In this document: positions 10,504 to 23,854 of the stretch, piece by piece
Position numbering within the stretch: position 1 is the stretch's first letter
Layout: each line of letters starts with the position of its first letter
DNA from: Neodiprion pinetum
Taxonomy: Eukaryota > Arthropoda > Insecta > Hymenoptera > Diprionidae
NCBI RefSeq assembly: GCF_021155775.2
Contig: NC_060234.1
Location: forward strand, 558,001-622,000
Reading direction: 5' to 3'
Length of the DNA stretch: 64,000 nucleotides
Position numbers and translations under genes: made by a program
The notes under the pieces: generated by a model
What the model was told of the DNA's origin: nothing
Seen by the model: the letters and a program-made list of their open reading frames with translations, nothing else
Database searches by the model: none

Positions 10504-13500
10504 TTATTTCTCCCTTCTATTGCGATAATTGCTTGTTTTGAGATCAATTGAAGCTGGTAATGGCGTTTTGCAAAGAAAGTCAATCTTATAAGAACGGTGC
10601 TCCATGCCATCGGGAGAAGACAGTCTTATCGATGTCTCGTAGAACTGAGGCGTAGTTTCCGAAATATGAACTGACATATTAATTTCTGTTCCACGAGGTC
10701 GTACATCTGCAAAAATACACGAATAGCCGAGATTTAAAGGACATATTTTCAACGAGAAACTGGGAATGTCTAAATAAAATGAAATCGACCAGAAACCTTG
10801 TACAGCAAGTTTTTTGGGGACAATGAGGTTTCCATCATCCGTGGTCGTAACATCGTAAACCACAGATGTATTGAATATGTGCATGAACTCTTTTGCTGCT
10901 GAATCATTGTAATCGCCCATAAGCCAGTGAATTAGTCGTAAACCGATATCGGTATCTGATTTTTCAGGAAATAATTTCAAATGAAATAGCTTGAACGATT
11001 GTCTTTTCTTTACGGCAAATTACCTAAATGATGAGACCAGAATAAACATTCTTTTGAATCTAAAGTTTTTTGGAACATTTCGATTATGCATTTCCATAGC
11101 TGAACGTTTCTAACGGGTATTGCTACTTCGATATTCAATGGGCAGCTGCTGGATGATTCCTGAGGTAAATTGGTGCACACACATATTTCACGTTCCCATT
11201 CAACAGCAACGTAATCTGTTGTTGATTTCTTCGAAGTTGAATTTATCTGTGGCAAAATTAAATATTATCCAGTATTCAAACATTGTTTTTCTATCGTAGC
11301 GATTTTTAAAAACTGATATTCAAATCATTAATCGATATAATTTACGAGAACCAACTTGAATAATAAAGTCACCGATTCCAGATTCGAAAACAATCCAGAA
11401 AGATCGTTTAGTCGGGGCGATACACGCGACAGTCATTGACAAATGAGCTTGGTATGCATTCTCCTTGGCAATAATAGTTTTCTGATTGAGAAATAAGCGA
11501 CGAGGTACTTTTCTGTTCCTCAAATCCGCCCACCCACTCAATTTCAGAGATGCTAAATATATTGTTCGTTGTTAAAATGACTTATTAGCAGGCGATTGGA
11601 AAATTAATATAACGCAGTATTTAACCGGGGACTGTAGGCTGTTCCTCGGAAAATGAAATATTGTATTCAGCTGCCTCTTTAAAAGGGACGGAAATGTTTA
11701 AAGTCTCCTCGCAGACTTTGTAAAGTATTCCTTCGATATCGTAGTTATTTGTGATGCCCAGATAGCTCGTGCATCCCTCTAATTCGAAAACATGATTCTG
11801 TGCAAAGTGCGGCACGACGGAAGAACCGCACAGAATAAGAAAAGCTAGGGAAATAGAATTCCACCGTTATCGAAATATAAAAATTTGCAGTTTTGCTATG
11901 AGCAAGAACAATGTACCCCTGGTTTCAATAATTTTCCTAGCATGATATCGAATTCTCAATTTTCCAGAGGCATGGTTGTTAATGCTGACTATTGATTTTT
12001 GGACTAAGGCGGTAAAGAAATTCATCTCGTTGCCAATGAACTCAACGATGTAACTAACAGGAAAATCCGATGCATTTCGAATCGTTATCTGACGGGTGAT
12101 GGTTTCCGTTAACGGACAGCAAAACTGTAGCTGTAAAATATATAGACTAAAGTATACAAATTATTCCATATCGGTGTGATACAGAAATTCTTTGTTCAGT
12201 ACCTGCTTACTGGGCCGAAGAGTTGGAAGAATGGAATAAAGATGGGTGACGAGCATCACCATTTGTACACAGTTTGGGTTGACAATTTGAGCAGCGGTAA
12301 TCATAAATCCGATACGAACTCTTCGCCAGGCAGCAGTGAGACAGATGCCATTATGAAATATCTGTATTGGGAAGGTGACAGAATTTTAATGTCAGCTGCG
12401 AGGAGCAAATTTTTTAAAAGTCATCTCGTCTATGATGCGCGTGAAACGAAAAAAGTAATGCCTTGCAAGAAAAACCTCTTCTGTCTATGTACACTTTTGC
12501 AAAGTGAAAAAGAATTACATACTTCTTCCATATTTTGTGGAGCGATGTAGATATTTTTAAAATGGTCTCGAATAAGGTATGGACAGTGTGCTGCGGTAAC
12601 AGCAATGAGCACCAGGCTATCGGAAAGATCGCTCTCAAAGTTTGATATTGTTCGCGGTTGGAGAACATCCATTCTTTGACGAGGGTTCATGTTGGCTTTG
12701 TCATCTTTCATCCATTCCTCGGATCTTTGCTGATTGAAATGATGCTGCAGCCAGTTCAATAGAATGATTTCTTCGACCGTGTATCGAGAGGTGTCCTTCG
12801 ACTCCCCTGTAAAACTCGTTTTGTTTATGGGGTATTCGAGTACGCTGGAACACGTTAAGATATGACAGGCCTTCGGCATATTCGATATTCGATTAAAATG
12901 ACATCAAGTGCATCATGTACCTCACAGTGTTCGCTTCTAAGGTTACGGTACCTGAATTACTTCGATTCTGAGGACTGACGGTTTTGCCCTCAGAATCCCT
13001 CACACTTATTCGCTTTAAGACCAGGATCTTGAAAGTTTGCAAGGCTACGTCAAGCCAGCATTGCATGCTACGAGATTGGAATAATTCTCTCGGAATTTTT
13101 TCACGTTGTAATGTATTTGCCATTTCCGACGGTGGTTCAGCTCCAGCCTGAGTGATGTTAAAATTGAAATTTTCAAAGAACCCATAACAATTGGGCAAAA
13201 TACAAGACAGCGTGTTATGAGTCACTTGAATATTGAAGCTTACCGAATTTCGTTCACTCCAGTTATCGTATAGTAAATAATCATTGAAACTGAGTAGGAA
13301 CTTGGGATTTACATGGGCTAAAAGCGCACCTTGAACAGCCAAGAAGTCTAAAACGTTCGTGTACAGCTTAAGAACGTAGTTAACTCTTTTCACGGGGTCT
13401 TCAGGTATATTAGAACTAACAAGAAAATAAGAATGTATTATCAAAGTGAAAGTGCGGTTTGCCTCCCTCAAAACTAAGCATTATAAATAGTATGAATGCA

Positions 13501-16500
13501 TTATAGATCATATCTTACACGTCCCCAATGTATTTCAGAACGCATGGTCCGGCGAGTGATATTAACAAATCTATGAATGACTGATTGACCGCATGGGTTG
13601 ATCGTTTATCCTTAAATCTAGATGTCGTTGTACATACACCGGACAATACCGCAGTAGTACCATCGACGATGCTTGCATAAAAATTGAATTTAAACGGACC
13701 AGAATACATCCATTGTTCCGTTGCAGTGAGGGTTCGCTGCATGTGACTGTCGTTATCACTACAACATATGGAATGCATGAAACCGTAGTAATAATCTTAA
13801 AAACTTGGCAAAGGTAATTCCAATTTTTGACAAAATCCATAATTGGGCTGACTTTGCTTTCTTCGGCATCGGAAAGTAAGGGTACAGATCTTTGGACAAT
13901 TTGACGTGCCGATCCGAAAGTGGAAGCAGGGGTGCTAAGAGTTTTGAGCTGAGTGAAGCCAGATCGCTGCTGTCGTCATTCATCAATGCAGGTTTCTCAT
14001 CCTCGCTTTGGACAGCATTTAATTTTGGTCCATAAACTCGCCACGATTTTTCACTCACTGCATTCATGCTGGGGTGAAGATTGGGATTAAGTTTTGTCGA
14101 CGGTGTTTCCATCTGAAATTATGTAAGCAGTATACGTCAGTCGCAGTACTAGTTCAATTACCAAAAAAGTAGAACCGCATTTGAACTTTTCGTTTTCAAT
14201 TTACAAGATACACGCACGTATTTTCGAGGCAACGTTGACTCTTGTTTCGTTAACGACGAGCTTCCATCGCCACGCGACGTTATAGAAGGGACCGAGGTCC
14301 TTTCTTGGAGACTGGTTAATCCATCGTGCTTAAGCGTGCCTCGCAAAAAGCCATAAGTTGTTAGAATACAGTTATCAGCGGTGGCGCAGACATTAACCGA
14401 ACAAACAACTCTTTCCTCTACAAGAAATTCTATTCTTGTGGTAAAAGCCACTGGAAATTCACTACGGAACTGTACAGAAACGCTCAGATCTTCATTGCTA
14501 ATGATATAATGAGACAATCATATTTCATATTGGGTAAGATTGAACTATGACGGACAAGGGGACAGTAATGATGTACCTGTTTTTACCATCCACAATCTTT
14601 CCACCGATAAACTTGACCTGAATACAGTCGACAGCATAAGTTCCAACTACATTTAGGGGTTTCATCACAGCGGATACAATCTCAAAGCAGTTTTGACACT
14701 TTCTGACTTTTAATGTCAACTTTTGCTCGGCTTGAGTACACAGCGGCAAGGGGGCAAAGTACAAATCGGGTTTGTCAGGAAACATGCAGTTCGCTATGTT
14801 GCTTCCGTCGATGAGGAGGCTATTGAACATATTGCCTTCTAGCTCGCCCCTGATGAATATAGGAGCTTCAATTTCGAAATTTCCCTGTATCACAGCTTTG
14901 AACTCAATTCGGAATATAATCTCCTTATTGGGCGGCAAAGTAGAGACAATTGATAGAGGCGTGATTGTTGGTTCGATACCAGACAGCCATGCGATGGAAA
15001 AGGGAGAGTTAGGCTGAGAGAATTCGTCGATGCGAATAAGGAAGGAAACATCGTCATGAGTCTGGTTGAAAACTCGTAATTGTTCCATTACCTGTAACAA
15101 AAATTTCAGTCGGCTCGATCCCCAGAATATTGCGACAATTAATGATAATTGGCAATGCTACCTTATTTGAGGTGGTATCGAAATGGAATACATGTTGACT
15201 GAATGATAAAACATGTTCCGAAACAGTACAGTCAATGAAAATTGTTGGGATGAGTTGTGGTAGTTCGGTAATCTGTATTCCAGGGTAATGAACATAATAC
15301 ATCTCACGTGTCTTCAGGAACTCAGAGGGTGCGATAGACTTGGGGTTCTCAATCAAGACGGGGCCTAACACTTCGTTCACTACAATCGGTAGGTAAAAAG
15401 CATATCTGGCCAGATCAATCGGTGCAAAGTGCAGGTAAAATGACACAGAATCACCAGGTAATAAAGTCAATCCTTCGCCATCTAAAGAATATCACATTCT
15501 TTCTCATCTTTTCTATATTTTGAGTATGTAGGTATTAGTGTGCTTCGTAAAAATGTCTTTTTTTAATTTCGACCAGTTCACCCCCAAAATGTTTTCAAAT
15601 TTTCATCTCAACTCTAACACGTGTCCGCAAAAGGGTGGATTTTCCCATTTAATCCCTTCAGAAGCACATTGAATCTACCGAACAGATTTTTACAAAATTT
15701 GATACAGGGGGGTTTGTTGAGTCGGTGATTACGAATGCAAACTCGAAACTAGAAAATTCAAAATAGCGGATCGAACATGGCAGACCAAAATCCCAGAAAT
15801 CAGTTGATGTTGCTATATTGGATATACCATTTTGAATTTTCAAATTTACGTTCAGATTCGTAATCAACGACTCAAGAACCTCCCCGCATACCAAATCTTA
15901 TCGAAATCCGTTCGCTAGATTTAATGTGCCCTTGAAAGAGTTGAATGAGAAAATTCACTCCCTTTGGGGCACGCGTTGGAATTGAGATAAAAGAAACTGA
16001 AAAAATGAGGGAATTATGTTTCAATTATTTTGAACTGATTTGGGGGGGGGTGAGAAATTCAAAAATGACCTTTTTAAGGACCACCGTAGTAGGTGGGTGT
16101 GCTTCTTGTTTAATACCTATACAAGGATCTCTTCTACGCGGAGAAAGCGAAACAGAATATTCAGGGTATTCGTCCAAGAGGAACTGTACTTTGGCGAGAG
16201 TTTTTCCGCAGTTACGAGCGGTGAGTAAGTGACTAGCAAACGCGTCTGCGCTAATTCGATTCATGTAAATTTTCTCTGGGGAAAGTTTCAGCATCGGATA
16301 TGAGACTTCACCGAGTAATTTTAGCTCCAGTTTCATGTACGTTTGTACGAGAACGTCAATCGTAATTGAGAATTTAAAGCATGCGTCGAATCTCAATCTG
16401 ATCTTCACGAAGAAACGGTGAGATCAACGGATTAATTCGAATCTCTAATGTCTATAATATACGCGAGTACTTTTTTGTATTGATAATTATATCTATTCAC

Positions 16501-19500
16501 TAACTTCCAGGACAACAATGCCGCGTGGCGAAATAACCCCGTGTTGTGGGTAAACTTCGCAGCCATAAATTAATGCCGACGGGTTGATTTGAAATACGAC
16601 CTGGCTGAACTCAGCATTATGGAGAACTGCAACGGCAGTAGTGGTTACATTTAACGGTATTGGGTCCAAGTTGAGGCTATCATTTATGAATGCAACATCT
16701 GGTTTCTTCAGTATGGCATTCAATTTGAGATTGATCCAGGTACCAGACTCGCTGGTCAACACAGCTTCCGTATTATTGGATTTCGAAGAGATCAACTCGT
16801 AAGACACTTCGGCAAGCAATGTATGATTCCCTCGCACTTCTCCAGTCAATGGATATATCCTAAATCCAGTGTTCGAATGTATGTCCCAGCTGTAAGCAAT
16901 ACATTCCAGAATTCAACCAGCATGGTATTTCAGATCTCGGTTGAGTTAGAAAATTTGAACGGCAAGTCTACCTGAAACTTGTTGTTGCATCCAAATTGTT
17001 TCTTATTTCAACATATGAAACGATCGGTTGGTAGGCCTCTTGTGGCAAATATTGGTGGCCGAAAGTTATATCGCGTAAATTAAGGCTCAAAAACTTGACG
17101 ATAACATTGGCGGTAACAGTCATTGCGAACGAATGATTATCGTTGATGATGTAATTAATATACGTGTTGAACTTTCCGATGCTTTGCGCTCGGTATTCAA
17201 CTATCTTAGTAACCTGCCCACCAGCATGAAGAATTATCAATGAACCGTTTGGAAAACTAATCGCCTTTGATACCAAGCTGACTAGGCGTAGCATTACTGG
17301 AAAGTCGTTCAAGTTCTCTATGCGTAAGGTTCGATAGTTTGTACTTTTAGGAGCTACCTGCGTTATCAAGGTTGCATTGATTGGATGAATCCGGAATCCG
17401 TTACTTCAAGTGTTAAAAGTAAAATCCAGACTAACCAATCCATAACCGAGGACAGTCGGAGTAATCTTAACATTGTAAATCTGCAACGGCGAGAGTGGGA
17501 CAAGCATTTCGTCTCTAGCCTTATTAACCTTGTGCAGCTTTGCCTGGTTCAACATTTTCAGAGCTACAGACTGCTCACTTATTTTCGGTAATTTAGCCGT
17601 GAGCAAATTTTTACAATCTTTTAGGCCATTCGAGCCTGCCGTCGAACGTTTCGAATCTGTTTTCTCTTTTCCGATTCTCTTCGACTGTATATAATTAGAC
17701 CAATAACGCCGGTGATAGGACTTAAATGCAGCCTCTGCTGGAGTTAACGCGTACTTATTGTCCAACTCAGGAGGAAGATCATTCTTCATATACAATTCAA
17801 GTTGGCGGTGATATTCCACTTTGTATTCAAACGGACCTTGATTCAAAAATGCTCCGTCGCCAATAATTTCACATGACGTGGGACCTGCATTGAAATTGAA
17901 CGAAATTGCATGATTTTCTGGAATATGCTCTGTACATAAAATAGACTTGTTCATGAAAAAATCAGATCATTGTAGAGTTTTACAATAAACACAGAGAAAT
18001 GTCCCCGGTATAACTGACAACATCATGTTCGGACGAACCTTGACAAAGTTTTTTCTTTACATCTTTCGTTGGCGGAATAATTGAATTATACCAAGCTAGT
18101 ATCGAGCAGGATTTTCCGGCGATATAGGAATACTTTAACTTGGTCAGATCGCAGGATTCTACAGCTATTTCAAAGATGAGCCTGAACGGAACTTTGGCTG
18201 CAATGTGAAATCGAAAAATTGGGCGAAACGATGATGCGTTGCTCTTAGTTAGAAAGATATTGTCAGAATAGAAATAAGACTACCACCATAATTTCCAGTA
18301 AAAGTGATCAAAACTTGCAAGCTTTTTTGCGGCCCTATGCGCTCTGTCCGAGGTTGACAGCGAACAGCAGAGTTTGTCGCAAACTTATACACTACAGGTT
18401 TCCAACTAGATGGATTTATTATCGTAAGCTCTCGATGTACAACTGCTCCTGATGTTACATCTCCAAAGTGCAATTCGTTAGGTACAAAATCCAAGCGAGC
18501 TTCTTCCGCTGCTCCATAGAGACACAGGCGGACGGTTTCGTATCCGGATGGCTCTAGAGGTTCGTTATCCGATACTGCCAAAGATTCCGCGGACCTCGGT
18601 TCCACTAGACAGAAAATAAATTTATCCCGCATGAAGCAGGTTTTATGCCGTATTCGATTAATCGTAATATCAGGTCGCTTACGTAACTGCACCTTCTCAA
18701 GAGGTTCCTCCACTCGGTCGTCCAAGCTAATTTCTTCTCCTGTATGAATTTCACGGGAGACACTTTGTAAGTTTTTTTCTTCAAATTTTACACGATGTAA
18801 CTATAGAATAAGCATACTTATAATGTCTTTTACTTCGGTACAGTGAATTCTGAATATTCGTACAAAGATCATGAAGTCTCGGCTCTCGTCTTTTCGAAAT
18901 TCGCCTACATTTTTCAGAACCTTGTTTGTCGGCGAGAATCTATACGGATGGTCAGGGAATAAAATTCATCAATCGTATGTAACTGAATAAAGATTGGAGG
19001 TACCCTTACGTGATGTTGAAAATACGCCCTTCAAATGGATCCATTCTACCCTCAAGTGGATGTATCTTGAAAACTTCGAACTCTGGATGTTTCTTCAAAT
19101 TGATATTCTGCAAAATGGATTTATAGTAGTTACATTCTACTAACTATGATACGATTGAGCAGCAAAAGTTATTCAGGTGTATACCCACGTTAATAGGTAT
19201 CAAATCATTTTCTATTTCTCCAAGGACAACGAAATTCGATACTTGGGCCGAATGGTTCCTCAAGATCAGCGTATCGTGTCGCACGGTATTGGTAAATGTT
19301 GGTGAAAAGTCTATCAGAGTAAAGTCGCCGGTTGTGTTTGGATGGTAAACTACCAAACGTGGAATAATTATATTCACCCGTACCGGCACCTGTATATTCG
19401 GTGTCGACTTGATCCTGCAAAGGAAAACAGTTGACTCAAAGCCGTTATAGCTTCAATTTCATAATATATAATCACCAGAACTCTCCGTAAAAAGATCCTT

Positions 19501-20407
19501 CCTCTACACCGATTAGCTCGACGCGAAGAGCCATTTTTGACCGTGTTCGCACTACACCTTTCAACGGTCTAACCGAGAGCTCCATTTCATTGGGTCCCAA
19601 ATCAACTGCAAACCTGTCAAGACAGACAAATTGATTTTCGTGAACTACAACCGACGGAGAGTTTAGCACGAGACGATGAAACGTTTTCCTCGAACACACC
19701 GTCAACTTATAATACCTCGTACTTTTTCCACCGTCATTTTTTAGAGTCAATATCTTGATGCCCGATGTGGAGCCGATGTCCACGATACCAAAGTCCAAGG
19801 AATTTGGCTCGATGGACAAGTTTTCTTTCGCCAAGGTGCAGATAACGTGGTAATCGATATAAGTCCAATTGATGTAAATGGGAATCATGGCGTGCAAGAC
19901 TGAGTTCCTTTTGTATGAATAATGAACCCACCGCAATATTCTTAATCCAGGGCTCAGAAAGACACCGCCTTGGAGCGTCTTGATTTGGAATGCCTATGCA
20001 AGTGGGAAAAGGTAATTGCAGTTTAACCAGACTTGCGCTCTTCTGTGTAATGTCACTTACTATTGAATTCGGCGAACAGATGCGAACATGGGCGGAATGT
20101 TTGCCTGTGTTTTGTATGACTATCAGTTGGCGAAAGGTCATCCCCTCGCAGGCATCTTTGAATTCTATATAACTCGGCGATATCCGCACGAAGTCGTGTT
20201 CTATTGAGTTGGAATGTACATCTGTAGACCTATCCGCACTTCCGATAACGCTCCTAGTCAATGCTCTGCTCCTCGAGCTTTTCACGGTGCTCGAAACTTT
20301 TTCGGCAACTGTGATCTATGGAAGAAAAGGAAATCATCGCGTCTGTTTGTCATACATTTGCATTCGAGACTGACGTTAATATCGTCGCCTTCATCGTTTG
20401 TCTGCAT
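10504..20407 (-). CDS. CFAP47: CFAP47, cilia- and flagella-associated protein 47 (ASH/CH-domain protein)
   Basis: Axonemal protein of the HYDIN-like ASH superfamily, needed for sperm flagella in mammals. Many exons with short introns. Mapped starts: 20407-20375, 20315-20061, 19993-19476, 19414-19189, 19107-19010, 18939-18818. Blocks continue near 18739-18285, 18215-18040, 17950-17410, 17365-16970, 16850-16495, 16400-16117, 15481-15105, 15090-14580, 14510-14160, 14110-13780, 13760-13515, 13420-12960, 12870-12540, 12340-12200, 12130-11890, 11815-11630, 11540-11330, 11250-11020 and 10970-10504. Repeated beta-sandwich (ASH) modules are seen, such as SLDFGIVDIGSTS and LHFGDVTSGAVVHRELTI. The CFAP47-specific calponin-homology part follows (VNYVLKLYTNVLDFLAVQGA; ISNFESDLSDSLVLIAVTAA; NPNCVQMVMLVTHLYSILPT). 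I estimate about 2,500 residues, shorter than the roughly 3,200 of human. Exon ends after the sixth are approximate. Confidence 0.87.
15535..16096. mobile_element. Non-autonomous TIR element in a CFAP47 intron (family 1, copy 1)
   Basis: It fills most of the intron between the coding blocks ending at 16117 and starting at 15481. The inverted ends read like (G)GTGGTCCTTAAAAAGGTCA, followed by a TTTTTgAATTT...TCACCCCC stretch. An inner arm pair carries GATTACGAATgcAAACTCGA and TTCAGATTCGTAATCAACGA. The same ends and arms recur near 30.75-31.37 kb. No transposase is seen. Confidence 0.7.
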
Positions 20408-20675
20408 GTCGGATGGGAGGTTGTGCTGAAATAACTGAAAAGGATCGGTTGACACTTCTGGTAATGAAGTTCACAGAAAAGTGAAATGAATCTATGAAAT
20501 TGAGCGAAAAGACTATCAGAAAATAAATGAAAGTTTGAATTTTTTCTTCGATCATCGTAATCTCCGACACATGCCAATGTTAAATACGTGAAGTATACAA
20601 GACGATCAGGCTGGAACGGAAAAGGAGTGACAAATTACAAGTTATTCTTTTAGAAGTAGAATAAAACTCAACGCA
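20408..20675. promoter_or_regulatory. Shared divergent promoter region of CFAP47 and tektin
   Basis: 268 bp between the two start codons. I looked for an RFX X-box and saw no good match. The short head-to-head spacing suggests shared, probably testis-biased, transcription; this is inference. Confidence 0.4.
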
Positions 20676-22886
20676 ATGGCAACTGTTAAGGAAGAACCAA
20701 AAAAGGAACAGGAAACGGTGATGTACACGGTACATAAAACTATGCTTCTATTCGAATTGAAATTAGTTTATAACCGGAGAATAGCAACCAACGTATTTTT
20801 CACCTTCTTCCGAACAGCAACTCCAACCATGGAGTTCAGTCAGAGCACTGCCCTGTATGGAGCAAATATCTGGGCCTCCGATTCCTGTTCGAACCGGAGA
20901 ATATTACAGAACCCCAAGGCCACATCCGTGGCGACCAACTTTAGGCTACGAAAATATCGAAGTGATGCCTTTGTTAGTAAAATCTCTGAGGCCCGCAGCA
21001 TAGGCATCAACATAATTTCCGTAGGTGATCCAAATTGCGCACTGAATAATTCCAAGTTGTTGCGATCAGACCTAGTCAACCACTGACGAATCAAATGGTC
21101 GACCCGTGTTACACCCCGAATGGAATGGCAACCGAACCTCTTCGCTTTCCAAACTTGGTCACAGGGTTTGAAAGGAACCCTGCGCATGCTGCACGTGCGG
21201 CGCTTTACACTAGATACACACCTTACGAATGGGTTCAAAATCAAATCAGGTTTTACAACGAGGCTGATTCCAATAAGAATTTCTCCGAAAAACTTCGAGC
21301 CGACACTGTCCAGCTCATGAGGTAAGTATAGATCAAGTACGGTCATGGAAATATGAAAGGTAATCCGTTCATGGGATTATGCGATTTTGCGTCAGGCTGG
21401 CTGATGAGAAGGTCCAAGGTGGACAAAGAGACGCGGGTCGGAAGATTGGGGAAAGGATAACTGACGTAACATTCTGGAGGAACGAACTTGCTTCGGAGAT
21501 TCAGCGATTGATTATGGAAAACGATGGGATGCAAGAGTGTCGCAGGGTATTGCAGAAGGCTATTCAAGACTTGGACGGTCAGCTACACATCGCCCAAGAG
21601 TGCCTCTATCACAGAGAGTCGAGAAAAGGTGAGCACTAAGTATGGGTAATTCTGTTCTAAAAAGAAGAAATATATGGCGTAGCCTCGCGATCAATACGTC
21701 CTATTCTGTGTTCGCAGGGACAGAGTTGGTTCACGATGAAACTGAGCAAGCGTTATTGAAGGAGATCGAGACGGTGAGAAATGGTCAAAAGAAGCTCGAA
21801 CAATTCACGGACAAATGCATTGACCAGGTATGGCCTTGACAAGAATTTGAAACAAGGATAAGAGAATTCAAAAACTTGAATCTCCGATCCGATTTTTTCT
21901 TCACGCAGTTAAGAAACGGCCGAGCGTCGCAGAATCAGCTAGAAGTGGACATAAAGAACAAGGAAGGGGCTCTTGGAATAGACACCATGTGTCATCAGCT
22001 GAATAACTTCAGCCGAGGCCTGCAGTATTATGGTGGGATTGAAAAATATGACCCATGGTAAGGACTCGAAAATGCCACGCACCTTCTTTGGAAAAAGCAG
22101 CGCACAACCGCAATTACGATTTTGCAGTATCACCGAGGCTGAGTCTTGGGCCGAGGCTTCGAACAGTACGGTGAAAAGATCACAGGCTGAACGGTCCAGG
22201 TCGTGTAAACTCCGAAGTGAAATTGAAATCACCATAAACGCGGTGGCGCAGGAAATGTGGGATGCGTGGAGCAACACGAATAACGCGTTGGCGCGTAGAT
22301 CGGCCGAAATGCTGGAGGCGAAGAGCAAGCTGCAAATACATTTGCACAAGGTATCAAACACGTTCGTAGATATCAATTAAGTGTCAAGATAAGGATGCTT
22401 ACGTTTTCTCGCTTTATACGTTGTAGATTCAGAGGGAGATATTTGAAATAGAAAAAAACCTCGAGCTCATGGGTAAAGCGATAGCCGACAAAAGTTCGGC
22501 TCTAAAGGTGGCCCACACTCGCCTCGAGGCAAGAACACATCGGCCCGAGCTTGAACTTTGCCGTGATTACGCCCAGCTCTGGTTGGTGAACGATCGATAA
22601 ATGATCACTACCTTTATTCAATTACAGTGGTTGTTGATTTTCATAATTCACGATCATCCGATAAACACGTTCCAGTATGATCAGCGAGGTGGAGGCGATT
22701 AATGGAATGATTGGCGGTATGCACATGAAGATGCAGCAAAGCGAAGCCCAGCACCAACAACTCCTGAGGACGAGGGCCAATTTGGAGTCTGACCTGAAGG
22801 CTAAAGTGGATGCCTTGTTCGTGGACAGAGAAAAATGCATGGGAATGCGACGGAGCTATCCGATATCTGCGACGGTCAACTACTAG
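20676..22886 (+). CDS. Tektin (tektin-3/5-like), axonemal microtubule inner filament protein
   Basis: Tektins form coiled-coil filaments inside ciliary and flagellar doublet microtubules. Nine exons (20676-20717, 20818-20972, 21070-21321, 21396-21628, 21718-21827, 21909-22057, 22128-22350, 22427-22581, 22676-22886) give 509 residues. An N-terminal proline-rich part (HPWRPTLGYENIEV) leads to PSQPLTNQMVDPCYTPNG. Four tektin helical blocks follow, with FWRNELASEI, AQECLYHRESRKG and ELVHDE characteristic of tektin-3/5. The tektin signature is RPELELCRD (usual form RPNVELCRD). The C-terminus has LFVDREKCMGMRRSYP, the usual end of the family. It is divergent from CFAP47, another axonemal gene. Subtype 3 versus 5 is not settled. 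Confidence 0.92.
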
Positions 22887-23854
22887 GCCACTTTGCACTT
22901 ATTCGGTGATTATTCTTTTCCCACTTATTGCCACCACTTGAAAGTTTCTGCGTTTCCCCGATTTTAGTCGGCACTCAAGTTATGTGAATTAAATATTAGT
23001 ATACGTGGTACGTTAATGCGTTCGAGCTCAACTTTTCATTTCATTATTCGAATTTGCTAACAAAACCCAAGTAAAATTTCTGATTTACTTTTTCGTAATC
23101 GGGGACGGGGCTTTCTATTTTTACTATTTTGATCGCACTCAAGAACGAAACGTGAACAACAAACGCAAATTACACTTTTCAGATGTTTAAATTATCATCT
23201 CGAACACCATGTGTTTTGTTATAATTTTTTCACCTTATGCAATGAAAAAAAAGATAACAAACCTCTTTTGCTCTGAGTCAATTACGCCCGCATGATCAAG
23301 GCCCAAAGATCTGCTGCTGCGATTGGCATTTGAAATGACCACAGATCAAAGAGTGCCAATATGTACACCGAAGAGTCCGAAGTGGATGTAATAGCGTGTT
23401 TACGCCTTCGTTTTATAGATATTTTACATTGTACACGTGTTTTGTAGTTGTGTTTCATTGTACGGGAGTTTATAACGGGTGGAAGAAAAATACATTTTTA
23501 CATGGGAATTGCTGCGGATGCTGAATCTTAAATTTCCATTATCATTCGTTTGTGTAGTATTTTACAATCAGTAATCACGGTGTAAGGACCGAGTGCGAAT
23601 CAAAGTTTGCCCATGGCTGGTGGCTTTTACCATCCATTACTATACTCACACGCGCTGTCTTATCCCTGAAAACAAATAGTTTCGTAGCCGATGTTGACAC
23701 TAAGTTCCTTGAATAATTGATCCACGCATAATGATGAAAGTTTCGAGGATTTGTTGGTATATATAAAAATTCGGAGGATGGATTATTGTTCGTACAGTTT
23801 ACTTGGCAAAATTGAATTCCCGAGTCTAAGAAACGACACGGAGTTCTTTTCGCG
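22887..23854. other. Spacer between tektin and the receptor array
   Basis: AT-rich, no supported ORF, RNA or repeat. A minus-strand frame over 23575-24033 is antisense to the first receptor exon and looks like a shadow. Confidence 0.4.

Noticed and set aside
12176..12550. Plus-strand 124-codon frame
   Set aside because: Antisense to the CFAP47 calponin-homology exons, which carry the real signal.
15660..15894. Extra CFAP47 exon at 15660-15894 (minus)
   Set aside because: The frame lies wholly in the transposable element; homologous sequence recurs at 30.8-31.3 kb.
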